A stretch of 48,868 nucleotides of DNA from Candidatus Aquivivens invisus (GTDB lineage Bacteria; Omnitrophota; Gorgyraeia; Aquiviventales; Aquiviventaceae). The stretch lies in contig MHGA01000014.1 in the NCBI GenBank assembly GCA_001804415.1, positions 1 through 48,868 of the forward strand, in the 5' to 3' direction. A program made the translations under genes and the position numbers. A model generated the notes under the pieces. The model was given only the letters and a program-made list of their open reading frames with translations, was not told where the DNA came from and did not search any database. The first letter of the stretch is position 1; the number at the start of each line of letters is the position of its first letter. Below, one piece after another: positions 31,229 to 39,077 of the stretch.

Positions 31229-31928
31229 GCGCACGCAGGCAGCCCGCTTCGCGCATTGGCGCCCGGGCCTGTGGCGGTTCCACCTCCCGGAGGCCGGAGG
31301 GGTGTGGGCCGGCGTGACCGATCGCACAGGAAGTCTGGAGTCCCTCCAGACGGCCGCGGTCTTTCCGCAAGGGATGGTGATGGCGGGCCAGGTTCACGGG
31401 GCCAGCATCGCGTCAGTGGAACGGATCCGAGCGCCCGGTCGCCCGATCGCCGGGTGCGATGCCCTCGTGACCCAAACCCTCGGCCTTGGGCTGGCGATCC
31501 GCAGCGCCGATTGCCTGCCGCTGTTCGTGTGGGATCCGGTTCAGGGTGTGGTGGGGATGGCGCATGCCGGATGGCGGGGATTGGCGGCGGCGCTGCCGTG
31601 TCGTCTGATCAGGTTCCTGCAGCAACGCTACCACACCCGCCCCGGTGATCTGTGGGTCGGCATCGGTCCATCAATCCGCGCGTGTTGCTATGACGTCGGG
31701 CCGGCCTTCGAGAGCCGGTTGGCTCCGTGGGTGCAGGAGGAGCGTGGGCGTCGCACCTGCGATCTCATCGCCTGCGCTGCGGCCCAACTGCGCGAGGCGG
31801 GTGTTGCGGCGCATCGGGTGCTTGACAGCGGGCAGTGCACGGCCTGCGAACCGGATCGCTGGTATTCGCTGCGCCGAGAGGGCGAGGCGTGCGGGCGCCT
31901 GATCTCGTGCATCGGATTCAGGACGTAG
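31209..31928 (+). CDS. pgeF: YfiH/PgeF-type multicopper oxidoreductase-fold protein
   Basis: 239 residues of the DUF152/laccase-domain family. Zinc ligands H63 (GQVHGA), C102 (SADCLPL) and H119 (MAHAGWRG) are present, as is ADCLPLFVWDP. Family members have been shown to act on purine nucleosides or to remove wrong amino acids from UDP-MurNAc during peptidoglycan synthesis. The neighbouring peptidase gene, overlapping by 20 bp, fits a link to the cell wall. It ends directly before the translocase ATG. Confidence 0.9.
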   Translation: MLSVATKRTQAARFAHWRPGLWRFHLPEAGGVWAGVTDRTGSLESLQTAAVFPQGMVMAGQVHGASIASVERIRAPGRPIAGCDALVTQTLGLGLAIRSADCLPLFVWDPVQGVVGMAHAGWRGLAAALPCRLIRFLQQRYHTRPGDLWVGIGPSIRACCYDVGPAFESRLAPWVQEERGRRTCDLIACAAAQLREAGVAAHRVLDSGQCTACEPDRWYSLRREGEACGRLISCIGFRT

Positions 31929-34208
31929 ATGCATCGAACGATCGGGTATCTCTCCAAACGGTTCGTGCAGATCCGCCCCGGCGAAGGCCGCAAGGTCTGG
32001 CTGACCTTCCTCTATTTCTTCCTGGTGATCACCGCCTACTACGTCATCAAGCCGGTCAGCCGTTCGCTCGTCCTGGACGATCTCGGCTCTCGGCTGGTTC
32101 CCTACGCCGACCTGCTCTGCGCGATCCTCATGGGTCCGATCGTGACGTCCTTCGCCCGGGCCGTGGACCGGATCGCCAAACCGCGATTGGTCACCCTGTC
32201 GTTTCTCAGCGTGGCAGCGGCCATGCTCGTGTTCTGGAGGCTGCTCAACTTGGCGCAGCCGTGGGTCTCGGGCGCGTTCTACGTGTGGGTCAACATCTTC
32301 TCCGTGCTCGTGGTGACGTTGTTTTGGCTGGTGGCCAATGACCTCTACCGCCCCCGGGAGGCCAAGCGGCTCTTCGGCTTCATCGGCTCCGGAGGTATCC
32401 TCGGAGGGATCGCAGGCTCCTCCATCGCCGCGGTTGGCGCCCAAGTCATCGGGACGCCCAACCTCCTGGTGCTCTCCGCCGTCCTGCTGATCGCCTGTTG
32501 GGCGCTGGTGCAGCGTCTCTGGCGGTATCTGCCTGAGCCGGCTCTCGGAGCCGGGGAGACGCTGGCCGTTCGGCGGGCCGAGACCTTCCTCTCCCATCCC
32601 GGAGGGTTTTTTCGGCTGATCTTCCAAACGCGCTACCTCCTCTTGCTGGTCGGGGTGGTGGGGTTGAGCAAGGTCGTCTCGAGCCTCATCTACTATCAGT
32701 TCAACCCGTTCATTGAGCAGCACTTTGCCAGCGTGGATGCGAAGACGACCTTCACGAGCCTGTTCTTCGGGGCGATCAACGTCGTGGCGTTCGTCATCCA
32801 ATTCTTCTGGACGAGCTGGGTCCTGCGGTGGTGGGGGCTGCTAGCCGCGCTGTGGATTCTCCCCTGCGGCCTCCTGCTGGGCGGCAGCGCCCTGTTCATC
32901 GCCCCCCTGTTCTGGATCGCCGCGTCCACCGAACTGTACGACCACGCCCTGAACTACTCCATGCATAACACGGCGAAGGAGATGCTCTACTTGCCCATTG
33001 ACCGCTCGATTCGCTATAAGGTCAAACCCTTCATCGACATGGTGGTGTTTCGCTTCGGCAAGGGCCTCGCGGCGATCCTGGGCATCCTGTTGTTGGATAT
33101 GATGCAGATGACCCCGCGGGGCTTAAGCCTGGTCACCCTTCCGCTGATCGGGCTGTGGTTGGTCATCGCCTTTCACGCGCGCCGGGAGTACACCGCCGCC
33201 ATCCGGACGACCCTGCGGGACCGAGCGGCGCCTGCGGCGTCCCCTCCTCGTGAGGAGGGCGACCTCGTGGGCTCCCTCCTGACCAGCCGTCCTCCCCAAG
33301 AAAAGTTGTCGCTACTGGCCAAGCTCGTGACGGCAGACGGCGCGCCAGAGCGTGCCCGCGCCCTGCTGCGGCAGCTTGCGCATCATGAAGGGGCGATGGA
33401 GCCCGACGCCCGGCTCACCGAGCTGACCGATCTCAACGAGCTCGAGACGATCATCCACGATCGCCTGACGCCCTCGGCGTGGCGGCACCAGGCCATTGCG
33501 CAGTTGGGCCGGCTCGACCACCAGGAAGCGTTCGACTACCTGTGCGGGATGGTGATCGTCGAGAAAGACGCCTCCCTGCGCTACGAGGCGCTGCGGTCGC
33601 TGGTGAAGATGCGCGCGCGCAGCCGGTCGCTGCAGGTGCCGCGCGCCCAGCTGCGCCGCCAGGTCGAGCATGAGGTGAACGAATACGAGCGCATCGCGCA
33701 GGTCGCGCGCGTCTACCAGCAGCAGCACCCAGGCCCGCTCTCCGCCGATGACCCGGTGGCGGCCCTCCTGCGGGTGCTGATGGAGGAAGCCCTCGAGCAG
33801 ATTTTCCGCCTGCTCGTGCTGCTGTATCGGCCGGAAGATATCTCTTTGATCTACGATCAGCTGCGCGCGCCCGATACCCACCTGCGCGCGGATGCCGTCG
33901 AGCTGCTCGATAATCTCATCGATCCGCAGATGCGCGCGATCCTCTTACCCGTGTTCGACGAAGACCGGTTCCTGGCCGACGGCCGCCTCGAATCACCCCG
34001 AACGGCCTACACGGCGGATGTGGCCTACCGCGTCCTGCAAGACGCGATCTGGAACCACCACTATTGGCTCAGCGTCACGACGCTGTGCGCCGTCGGGCGG
34101 CTGGGGCTGAAGGACTTGCACCAGGAGCTGGAGAAAGCCTCCCGGCACTCCGTGCCGCTGGTCGCCGTCGCCGCGCAGTTCGCCCTCCACCTCACCACCC
34201 TCACGTGA
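31929..34208 (+). CDS. NTP/NDP translocase (Tlc-like) with C-terminal HEAT-like region
   Basis: 759 residues. The N-terminal about 430 residues form some twelve membrane helices of the ATP:ADP antiporter (AAA, Tlc) family: KVWLTFLYFFLVITAYYVIKPVSRSLVL, then LFGFIGSGGILGGIAGS and MLYLPIDRSIRYKVKPFIDM are typical. The C-terminal about 320 residues are soluble and helical with repeats that look like HEAT (LRYEALRSLVKM, LRADAVELLDNL). Such translocases exchange host ATP for ADP in intracellular bacteria, but HEAT-tailed relatives occur in non-parasitic lineages with unknown substrate. A palindrome (33239-33263) encodes part of the linker. ATG follows the pgeF stop directly. Confidence 0.88.
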   Translation: MHRTIGYLSKRFVQIRPGEGRKVWLTFLYFFLVITAYYVIKPVSRSLVLDDLGSRLVPYADLLCAILMGPIVTSFARAVDRIAKPRLVTLSFLSVAAAMLVFWRLLNLAQPWVSGAFYVWVNIFSVLVVTLFWLVANDLYRPREAKRLFGFIGSGGILGGIAGSSIAAVGAQVIGTPNLLVLSAVLLIACWALVQRLWRYLPEPALGAGETLAVRRAETFLSHPGGFFRLIFQTRYLLLLVGVVGLSKVVSSLIYYQFNPFIEQHFASVDAKTTFTSLFFGAINVVAFVIQFFWTSWVLRWWGLLAALWILPCGLLLGGSALFIAPLFWIAASTELYDHALNYSMHNTAKEMLYLPIDRSIRYKVKPFIDMVVFRFGKGLAAILGILLLDMMQMTPRGLSLVTLPLIGLWLVIAFHARREYTAAIRTTLRDRAAPAASPPREEGDLVGSLLTSRPPQEKLSLLAKLVTADGAPERARALLRQLAHHEGAMEPDARLTELTDLNELETIIHDRLTPSAWRHQAIAQLGRLDHQEAFDYLCGMVIVEKDASLRYEALRSLVKMRARSRSLQVPRAQLRRQVEHEVNEYERIAQVARVYQQQHPGPLSADDPVAALLRVLMEEALEQIFRLLVLLYRPEDISLIYDQLRAPDTHLRADAVELLDNLIDPQMRAILLPVFDEDRFLADGRLESPRTAYTADVAYRVLQDAIWNHHYWLSVTTLCAVGRLGLKDLHQELEKASRHSVPLVAVAAQFALHLTTLT
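33239..33263. repeat. Palindrome in translocase linker
   Basis: GTC-CCCTCCTC, loop GT, GAGGAGGG-CGAC. It lies in frame at the hinge between the membrane and HEAT-like parts (residues about SPPREEGD). Confidence 0.6.
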
Positions 34209-35524
34209 ATCTCCAACGTAATCGGCAATCGGCAATCGGCAATCAGCAAGCGGAAGCGACCCGAGCCTTCCGTTGTCTCATCGCCGCGTGCCTGCTGGTC
34301 GCCTCCAGTGGGTGTGCGAGGTGGCCGCGCCAATGGGGTGCCGCGCCCTGCCGGATCGCCGTCAAGCCCGCCGTCGATCGGGAGTCGATCGGGGGGCATC
34401 TCATCCGCGAGACGCTCTTCACCCCGATCGAGCATACCGTCAACGTGGTGCGGCTGGGACGCCGACTCGCCGGAGTGCCCGCGCGCGCCGTGAACCTGAA
34501 AGACGGCCAGGTCGCGGACAGCGCGTTCTTCACGAACCGCGACCTCGGCCACCTCACGGCCGCAGCGGTCCGATGGGGTCCCACGCCGCCGGGCGATCTG
34601 CCGCAGCCGCCCTGTGTCATCACCAAAGCCAAGACAGAGGGTAAAACGCCGGGATTCTTTGTCAAGGACGCGCGCGGCATCGGGTATCTGTTCAAGCTCG
34701 ATCCCGTCGACTCGCCGGAGCTGCTCTCCGGCGCCGAGGTCACAACGAGTAAGCTGCTCTACGTCCTGGGTTATCACGTGCCAAGCTATGAGATCGCCGA
34801 GGTGCGTCCTGAGGAGTTGCAGGTTGCTGAGGGGACCATGCAAAAAGATGTGCGGGGACGCCGCCAAACATTTGACCGCGCGGATCTCGATGCGCTGATC
34901 CAGCCGCGTCTTCGGCAGGGTGTGGTGCGCGTCTCAGCCAGCCGTCTCCTGGAGGGAGACATCGTCGGGCCGGCGAGATTCCGACGCTTCCGGGATTGCG
35001 CCGAGGTGCGCGCGCTCAAGGTGGTCTCCGCCTGGGTGAACAACATCGACACGAAAGACCACAACACCCTGCTCGTGTGGGATGGGAGCAAGACCACCGG
35101 CTACGTGATCGATTTCGGAACGTCGCTGGGAGCGGATGCGGGCATCGGGGGACCGAAGTCGCCGTGCGCCGGCTGGACGAATATCGTGGATCTGAGCGTC
35201 TTATCGACCGAGCTGTTGACGCTGGGGATGTACCGGCCGCCGTGTGAGACGCAGGCGCAGGCGTTCAGCCCCGCGGTGGGGCTCTTTTCATTCCGCCTCG
35301 ATCCCCGCCGCTGGAAGCCTTACGTGCCGAATCCTGCGTTTGAGGAAATGAATGACGACGACGCGCGCTGGATCGCGCGGCGCATCGCCCAGCTCACCCG
35401 CGCGCACCTGGAGGCTGCGGTGTCCGCCGGACGGTACTCGAATCCGGCAGATGCCTCGCGCATCCTCGAGGTGCTGGAAGCCCGCCGCCGAGCCATTCTG
35501 GAGCAGTATGAGGAGGGAACATGA
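34205..35524 (+). CDS. Lipoprotein with kinase-like motifs
   Basis: 439 residues. Hydrophobic segment and lipobox VASSGC with lipidated C37, so it is probably membrane-anchored outside the cytoplasm. The family is unknown to me. In order the sequence shows: YLFKLDP with K164, an acidic helix GAEVTTSKLLYVLGY (E178), NNIDTKDHNTLLVW (D282, N287) and GYVIDFGTSLGA (D303-F-G). This order resembles the lysine, glutamate, catalytic D/N and DFG of PI3K/HipA-like kinases, so a secreted kinase-type enzyme is possible. GTG 34205 overlaps the translocase stop (GTGA). The first residues (NRQSAIGNQQ) are encoded by four AATCGGC-type repeats. It overlaps the next gene by ATGA. Confidence 0.65.
   Translation: MNLQRNRQSAIGNQQAEATRAFRCLIAACLLVASSGCARWPRQWGAAPCRIAVKPAVDRESIGGHLIRETLFTPIEHTVNVVRLGRRLAGVPARAVNLKDGQVADSAFFTNRDLGHLTAAAVRWGPTPPGDLPQPPCVITKAKTEGKTPGFFVKDARGIGYLFKLDPVDSPELLSGAEVTTSKLLYVLGYHVPSYEIAEVRPEELQVAEGTMQKDVRGRRQTFDRADLDALIQPRLRQGVVRVSASRLLEGDIVGPARFRRFRDCAEVRALKVVSAWVNNIDTKDHNTLLVWDGSKTTGYVIDFGTSLGADAGIGGPKSPCAGWTNIVDLSVLSTELLTLGMYRPPCETQAQAFSPAVGLFSFRLDPRRWKPYVPNPAFEEMNDDDARWIARRIAQLTRAHLEAAVSAGRYSNPADASRILEVLEARRRAILEQYEEGT
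34220..34247. repeat. Heptanucleotide repeat, four AATCGGC units
   Basis: Three exact AATCGGC copies and one AATCAGC, within the N-terminal coding part of the lipoprotein gene, before its lipobox. Confidence 0.9.
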
Positions 35525-36045
35525 TCCTACCGTTTCAACGCCATCGTCCGACGGTGCATCCGAGCGTTTTCATCGCCCCAGGGGCCGATGTGATCGGCCG
35601 GGTGGCGCTCAAGCAGGACGCCAGTATCTGGTTCGGCTGCGTGCTGCGCGGTGACGTCAACCGCATCGTCGTCGGCGAGGCGACCAATATCCAGGATGGC
35701 TCCATCCTCCACGTGGACGATGACCATCCCTGCCTCATCGGCGAGGGCGTCCATGTGGGCCACCACGCCAATCTCCACGGCTGCGTCGTGGAGGGCGGGG
35801 CGATGATCGGCATCGGGGCGATCGTCCTCAGCGGCGCGCGCGTCGGCGCCGGCGCGATCGTCGGGGCAGGAAGTGTGGTGTTGGAAGGGATGCGCGTGCC
35901 GCCGCGCACGTTGGTGGTCGGCGCCCCCGCGCACGTGGTTCGGAAGGTGACGCCGCGGGACCTGATGTATATCCGCCGCTGGGTCAAGACGTACGTCCAA
36001 CTCGCGAAGCAGTACCGACAGGTTCGTGGAACGCGTCAGGCGTGA
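35521..36045 (+). CDS. Gamma-carbonic anhydrase-like protein
   Basis: 174 residues. Left-handed beta-helix (hexapeptide repeat) protein of the YrdA/CaiE type. The zinc histidines H64 (ILHVDDD), H81 and H86 (GHHANLHG) are present. C-terminal helix DLMYIRRWVKTYVQLAKQY. Carbonic anhydrase activity is not guaranteed in this group. Its ATG overlaps the lipoprotein stop as ATGA, ending the plus-strand run that starts with lpd. Confidence 0.9.
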   Translation: MILPFQRHRPTVHPSVFIAPGADVIGRVALKQDASIWFGCVLRGDVNRIVVGEATNIQDGSILHVDDDHPCLIGEGVHVGHHANLHGCVVEGGAMIGIGAIVLSGARVGAGAIVGAGSVVLEGMRVPPRTLVVGAPAHVVRKVTPRDLMYIRRWVKTYVQLAKQYRQVRGTRQA

Positions 36046-36148
36046 CGCGTTTTACGTTCCACGTTTCTCGGATTGCTTCACCAATCCCGCCTCGCATTCA
36101 ATCGATGAAATGGTTCAACATCCCGCGTCGCATCTCTGCGAGAAAAAA

Positions 36149-36230
36149 TGGGCGAGAGAGGAGTTGAACCTCCACCCCTTTCGGGACAGGCTTCTGAGAC
36201 CTGCGCGTCTGCCAGTTCCGCCACTCGCCC
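36149..36230 (-). tRNA. tRNA-Leu (anticodon CAG)
   Basis: Minus strand. Acceptor GGGCGAG pairs CTCGCCC, discriminator A at 36149; CCA is not encoded, and six T follow at once (36143-36148). Anticodon arm CAGGT-CTCAGAA-GCCTG gives CAG for CUG codons. A long variable arm is present. Confidence 0.95.
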
Positions 36231-36263
36231 AGCGTCAGGCAGTATACCGACGGTACATCGCTG

Positions 36264-36291
36264 CTGTCAAACGCGCGCCGTCAGGTATAAT
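36264..36291 (+). promoter_or_regulatory. Promoter before the ATP-grasp ligase gene
   Basis: Consensus TATAAT at 36286-36291 with CTGTCA 16 bp upstream (36264-36269). The ATG is only 10 bp after the hexamer, so a start here would give an almost leaderless message and exclude most of the GAGGAGG box. Confidence 0.55.
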
Positions 36292-36301
36292 GAGGAGGAC
36301 A

Positions 36302-37276
36302 ATGCGCATCGGCGTGACGTACGATCTCCAAACCGATCCCCTTGATGCGCGGCAGGCGGAGTTTGACCCGCCCCGCACGATCGATGCCGTCTGTGACGCG
36401 CTGGGCGCCCTCGGCCATGACGTCGTGCGCCTGGGAAACGCCTTCGAGCTGCTCCGACACCCCGGTCGCCTCGCCGGGGTGGAGCTGGTGCTCAACCTCG
36501 CCGAGGGGGCTGACGGCCGCTGTCGGGAGGCCTGGGTTCCGACGCTGTTGGATCTCTCCGGGGTGCCCTATGTCGGCTCCGATCCGCTGGCGCTGTCGCT
36601 GGGGCTCGATAAAGTCGCCTGCAAGCGGCTCGCGGTCGCCTCAGGCGTTTCCACCCCACCATGGCTGACGCTCCGTCATCCCGATGAGCTTCCCACGCGG
36701 CTCCCGATCCGGTTTCCCGTCATCGTCAAGCCGCGATACCAAGGTTCCGGCATCGGGATTGATCCCGGGGCGGTTGTGCGCGACGCCTCCTCCTTGAGGC
36801 GGCGGCTGGCGTGGCTGTTCGCACGGTGGCCGGAGCCGATGCTGATCGAGGAGCTGATCGCGGGAGGGGAGCTGACCGTGCTGCTTATCGGCAACGACCC
36901 GCCGACGGCCTACCCAGCGATTCAACGCCCCCTCGATCCCACCACCCGGCTGTCCTATCATGTGGTGCATCGCCACGAGGACGGACCGTGGGAGGCGACG
37001 CTGGTGTTGACGGAATCGCTCGATGAGGACGCCCGTCGAGCGGCCCGCGTCATGTGTGAGGCCTTGGGGTGCCGTGACGTTGCTCGGGTGGACCTTCGGG
37101 TTGATGACCACGGTCAGGTGTTCTTCCTGGAGATCAACCCCCTGCCATCGTTCGATCCGGAGGGCACAGTGGGTTTGATAGCCGAGCAGCTCGGGCTCAC
37201 CTACCGCGATCTGATCGGGCGCGTGCTCGACGCCGCGGTTGCCCGACAATCCTTACTATCCCATGACACAGCCTGA
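36302..37276 (+). CDS. D-alanine-D-alanine ligase-like ATP-grasp protein
   Basis: 324 residues. ATP-grasp fold: RIGVTYDL start, a pre-ATP domain with ELVLNLAEGADGRCREAWVPTLLDLSGVPYVGSDPL, VIVKPRYQGSGIGI for nucleotide binding, LIEELIAGGELTVLLIG, and the metal site FFLEINPLPSFDPEG. Close to Ddl, though the core VFPxLHG motif is altered to VLNLAEG, so it may ligate other substrates. GAGGAGG precedes ATG 36302. Overlaps the methyltransferase gene by 14 bp. Confidence 0.88.
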   Translation: MRIGVTYDLQTDPLDARQAEFDPPRTIDAVCDALGALGHDVVRLGNAFELLRHPGRLAGVELVLNLAEGADGRCREAWVPTLLDLSGVPYVGSDPLALSLGLDKVACKRLAVASGVSTPPWLTLRHPDELPTRLPIRFPVIVKPRYQGSGIGIDPGAVVRDASSLRRRLAWLFARWPEPMLIEELIAGGELTVLLIGNDPPTAYPAIQRPLDPTTRLSYHVVHRHEDGPWEATLVLTESLDEDARRAARVMCEALGCRDVARVDLRVDDHGQVFFLEINPLPSFDPEGTVGLIAEQLGLTYRDLIGRVLDAAVARQSLLSHDTA

Positions 37277-38063
37277 CGCACTGACTGGCGGCGTCTACCG
37301 CTACCCCCGGTATTACGCCATCGGCTATCAGTGGAATACCGAGGCCGAGTGCGACTTCCTTGAAGCCTGCCTGGCCAAGCACGTCGGACCGGAACCGGCC
37401 GCGGTGCTGGACATCGGCTGCGGCGCCGGACGGCATCTGCTGGAATTGGCCAGGCGGGGGCATCGCGTCACCGGGTTCGACCTGCGGCCCGAAATGGTGG
37501 AGTTCGTGAACGCCGAGGCCCGCAATGCCGAGCTCCAGGTGAGCGTGTCCGTGGGAGACCTCCGGCGTATGGCCGTGGAGGGCACCTACGGTCTGGCGAT
37601 CTGCCTGATGGATACCTTCCGCTACCTCCTGACGAATGACGAGATCCTCCGTCACCTGGAGTGCGTGGCATCTCACCTGCAACCCGGCGGGCTGTACGTC
37701 ACCGACTTCTGGGTGCCGCGGCGATGGGATCAGATCGCCAACGAAATCTACCAGTGGGAGCAGACCCGCGGGACGACGACGGTGCGCGTCTTCTACGTCC
37801 AGCATCCGGACTCGGTGGACCCGGTGAGCCAGACGTTCGAGGATGAGCTGGTCTTGACGGTGGAAGAAGACGGCGCCTCGAGAGACATTCACGGGGAGCG
37901 CACGCGCACGCGGTTGATCATGCCCCAGGAGTTTGACGCGCTGATCCAAGCCTCCGGGGCCTTTGAGATCATCGGACGGTTCTCAGACTTCGACGAATCG
38001 AGGCCGCTGGAATCCGACTCGCAATCATGGCGCATGGTCAGCCTGCTCCGAAAGCGACCGTGA
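37263..38063 (+). CDS. Class I SAM-dependent methyltransferase
   Basis: 266 residues. SAM motif I is VLDIGCGAGRHLLELARRGH, with GFDLRPEMVEF as motif II and LQPGGLYVTDFW near strand 5. The C-terminal part is beta-rich (TFEDELVLTVEEDGASRDIHGERTR), as in methyltransferase-25-type enzymes with an inserted sheet. The substrate is unknown. ATG 37263 is preferred over TTG 37239. Its end overlaps smpB by either 37 bp (ATG 38027) or 4 bp (GTG 38060). Confidence 0.88.
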   Translation: MTQPDALTGGVYRYPRYYAIGYQWNTEAECDFLEACLAKHVGPEPAAVLDIGCGAGRHLLELARRGHRVTGFDLRPEMVEFVNAEARNAELQVSVSVGDLRRMAVEGTYGLAICLMDTFRYLLTNDEILRHLECVASHLQPGGLYVTDFWVPRRWDQIANEIYQWEQTRGTTTVRVFYVQHPDSVDPVSQTFEDELVLTVEEDGASRDIHGERTRTRLIMPQEFDALIQASGAFEIIGRFSDFDESRPLESDSQSWRMVSLLRKRP

Positions 38064-38512
38064 CCTTCGCCACGAACCACAAGGCCCGGCGGGATTACGA
38101 CATCCTGGAAACCGCCGAGGCCGGGGTGGAGCTGAAGGGCACCGAGGTGAAATCCATCCGGCAGCACCGGGTCACCGTCGACGACAGCTTCGCGCGAATT
38201 GATGAGGGAGAGCTGTTCCTGTATAATATGCATGTCAGCCCGTATGCGCAGGGCGGGCGGGCGAACGTGGATCCGATCCGTCCGCGCAAGCTCCTCCTGC
38301 ACCGCCGGGAGATCGAACGGCTGCAGGGGCTGCTGTCGCAGAAACGCGTGACCCTCGTGCCGCTCCGGTTGTATCAAGCGCACGGGCTGGTGAAAGTCGA
38401 GCTGGCGGTCGGAAGGGGACGGCGCCAATTTGAAAAGCGCGACCGCATCCGGGAGCGCGAGAGCCAGCGGGAGCTCGACCGCACGCTGCGACTGCGGCAG
38501 AAGCGCGGATAA
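38027..38512 (+). CDS. smpB: SsrA-binding protein SmpB
   Basis: 161 residues. Partner of tmRNA in rescuing stalled ribosomes. NHKARRDYDILETAEAGVELKGTEVKSIR, LFLYNMHVSPYAQGG and the basic C-terminal tail (KRDRIRERESQRELDRTLR...) are typical; the tail enters the mRNA channel. ATG 38027 gives an N-terminal extension; GTG 38060, overlapping the methyltransferase stop as GTGA, gives 150 residues and fits the style of this genome, so it is a serious alternative. The tmRNA gene follows about 110 bp downstream. Confidence 0.95.
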   Translation: MAHGQPAPKATVTFATNHKARRDYDILETAEAGVELKGTEVKSIRQHRVTVDDSFARIDEGELFLYNMHVSPYAQGGRANVDPIRPRKLLLHRREIERLQGLLSQKRVTLVPLRLYQAHGLVKVELAVGRGRRQFEKRDRIRERESQRELDRTLRLRQKRG

Positions 38513-38515
38513 GAA

Positions 38516-38603
38516 GGATTACGCAGATTTCAGAAAGCGATGACACGGATTGCGTGAACTGATTTATCCGTGTAATCCGTTAATAATCTGTGTAATCCGT
38601 GTC
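38516..38603. repeat. Inverted GATTACGCAGATT repeat between smpB and ssrA
   Basis: GGATTACGCAGATTT at 38516-38530 and AATCTGTGTAATCCGTGTC at 38585-38603 are arms of an imperfect inverted repeat, with two more related units between (ACACGGATTGCGTG, TATCCGTGTAATCCG). Same family as 6121-6185. Confidence 0.8.
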
Positions 38604-38620
38604 TGATCATTGATAACGGG

Positions 38621-39077
38621 GGGGCGAACAGCATCGATTCGGACCTGTGAGTCGTGGGGGGCATGCCGAGGTGGTCAGGAGGCCTCGTGCCGCAAGGCAC
38701 CCCCGAGGCGTGATGTGCACCGCAAGGGGCACATCATCGGGGGGAAAAACCTGACAGCAACACAAATGCCAACACGTTGGCATTCAACACCGTTGGAGAC
38801 CTGGAGAGAATCTGGGCCGCTGACGGTGTAGAAGTCGCAACCGTCTAACACCGGGTGCGCCGTCTGCGGAGTCAGCCTGCGGGCTCAGTGGACGTCATCA
38901 GCAGGCTGGTCCCGTCTTGGGCGACCGAGGGGCGGGGCGAGGAGCATTCGGTCGCTGGCCCCGGCCGGCCGGCCATGCGGACGGGTCGGGGCGAGAGCGG
39001 AAACGCACGGCTACGCATGTAGAGGGCCCACGCTCTCGATTCGAAGACGCGGGCTGCGATGCCCGCCGCCTCCACCA
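38621..39077 (+). ncRNA. ssrA: tmRNA (ssrA) with structured insertion in pseudoknot 1
   Basis: Single-piece tmRNA of 457 nt. Acceptor GGGGGCG pairs CGCCTCC with the alanine-identity G3-U wobble; encoded CCA at 39075-39077. Pseudoknot 1 is recognisable: CGAGG (38668-38672) with CCTCG (38684-38688), and GTCAGG (38675-38680) with CCTGAC (38750-38755). Between CCTCG and CCTGAC lie 61 nt instead of about 6, forming two hairpins with GCAA tetraloops. The tag frame is not certain: GCC at 38768, 12 nt after PK1, opens 26 codons starting ANTLAF and ending at TAA 38846; GCA at 38757 opens 24 codons ending at TAG 38829. The T-loop region (GCGGGC-TGCGAT-GCCCGC) lacks the usual TTCRA. Confidence 0.93.

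Noticed and set aside
38222-38227. TATAAT within smpB as a promoter
   Set aside because: It is inside well-conserved coding sequence (LYNMHV) with no start codon or gene suitably placed after it.
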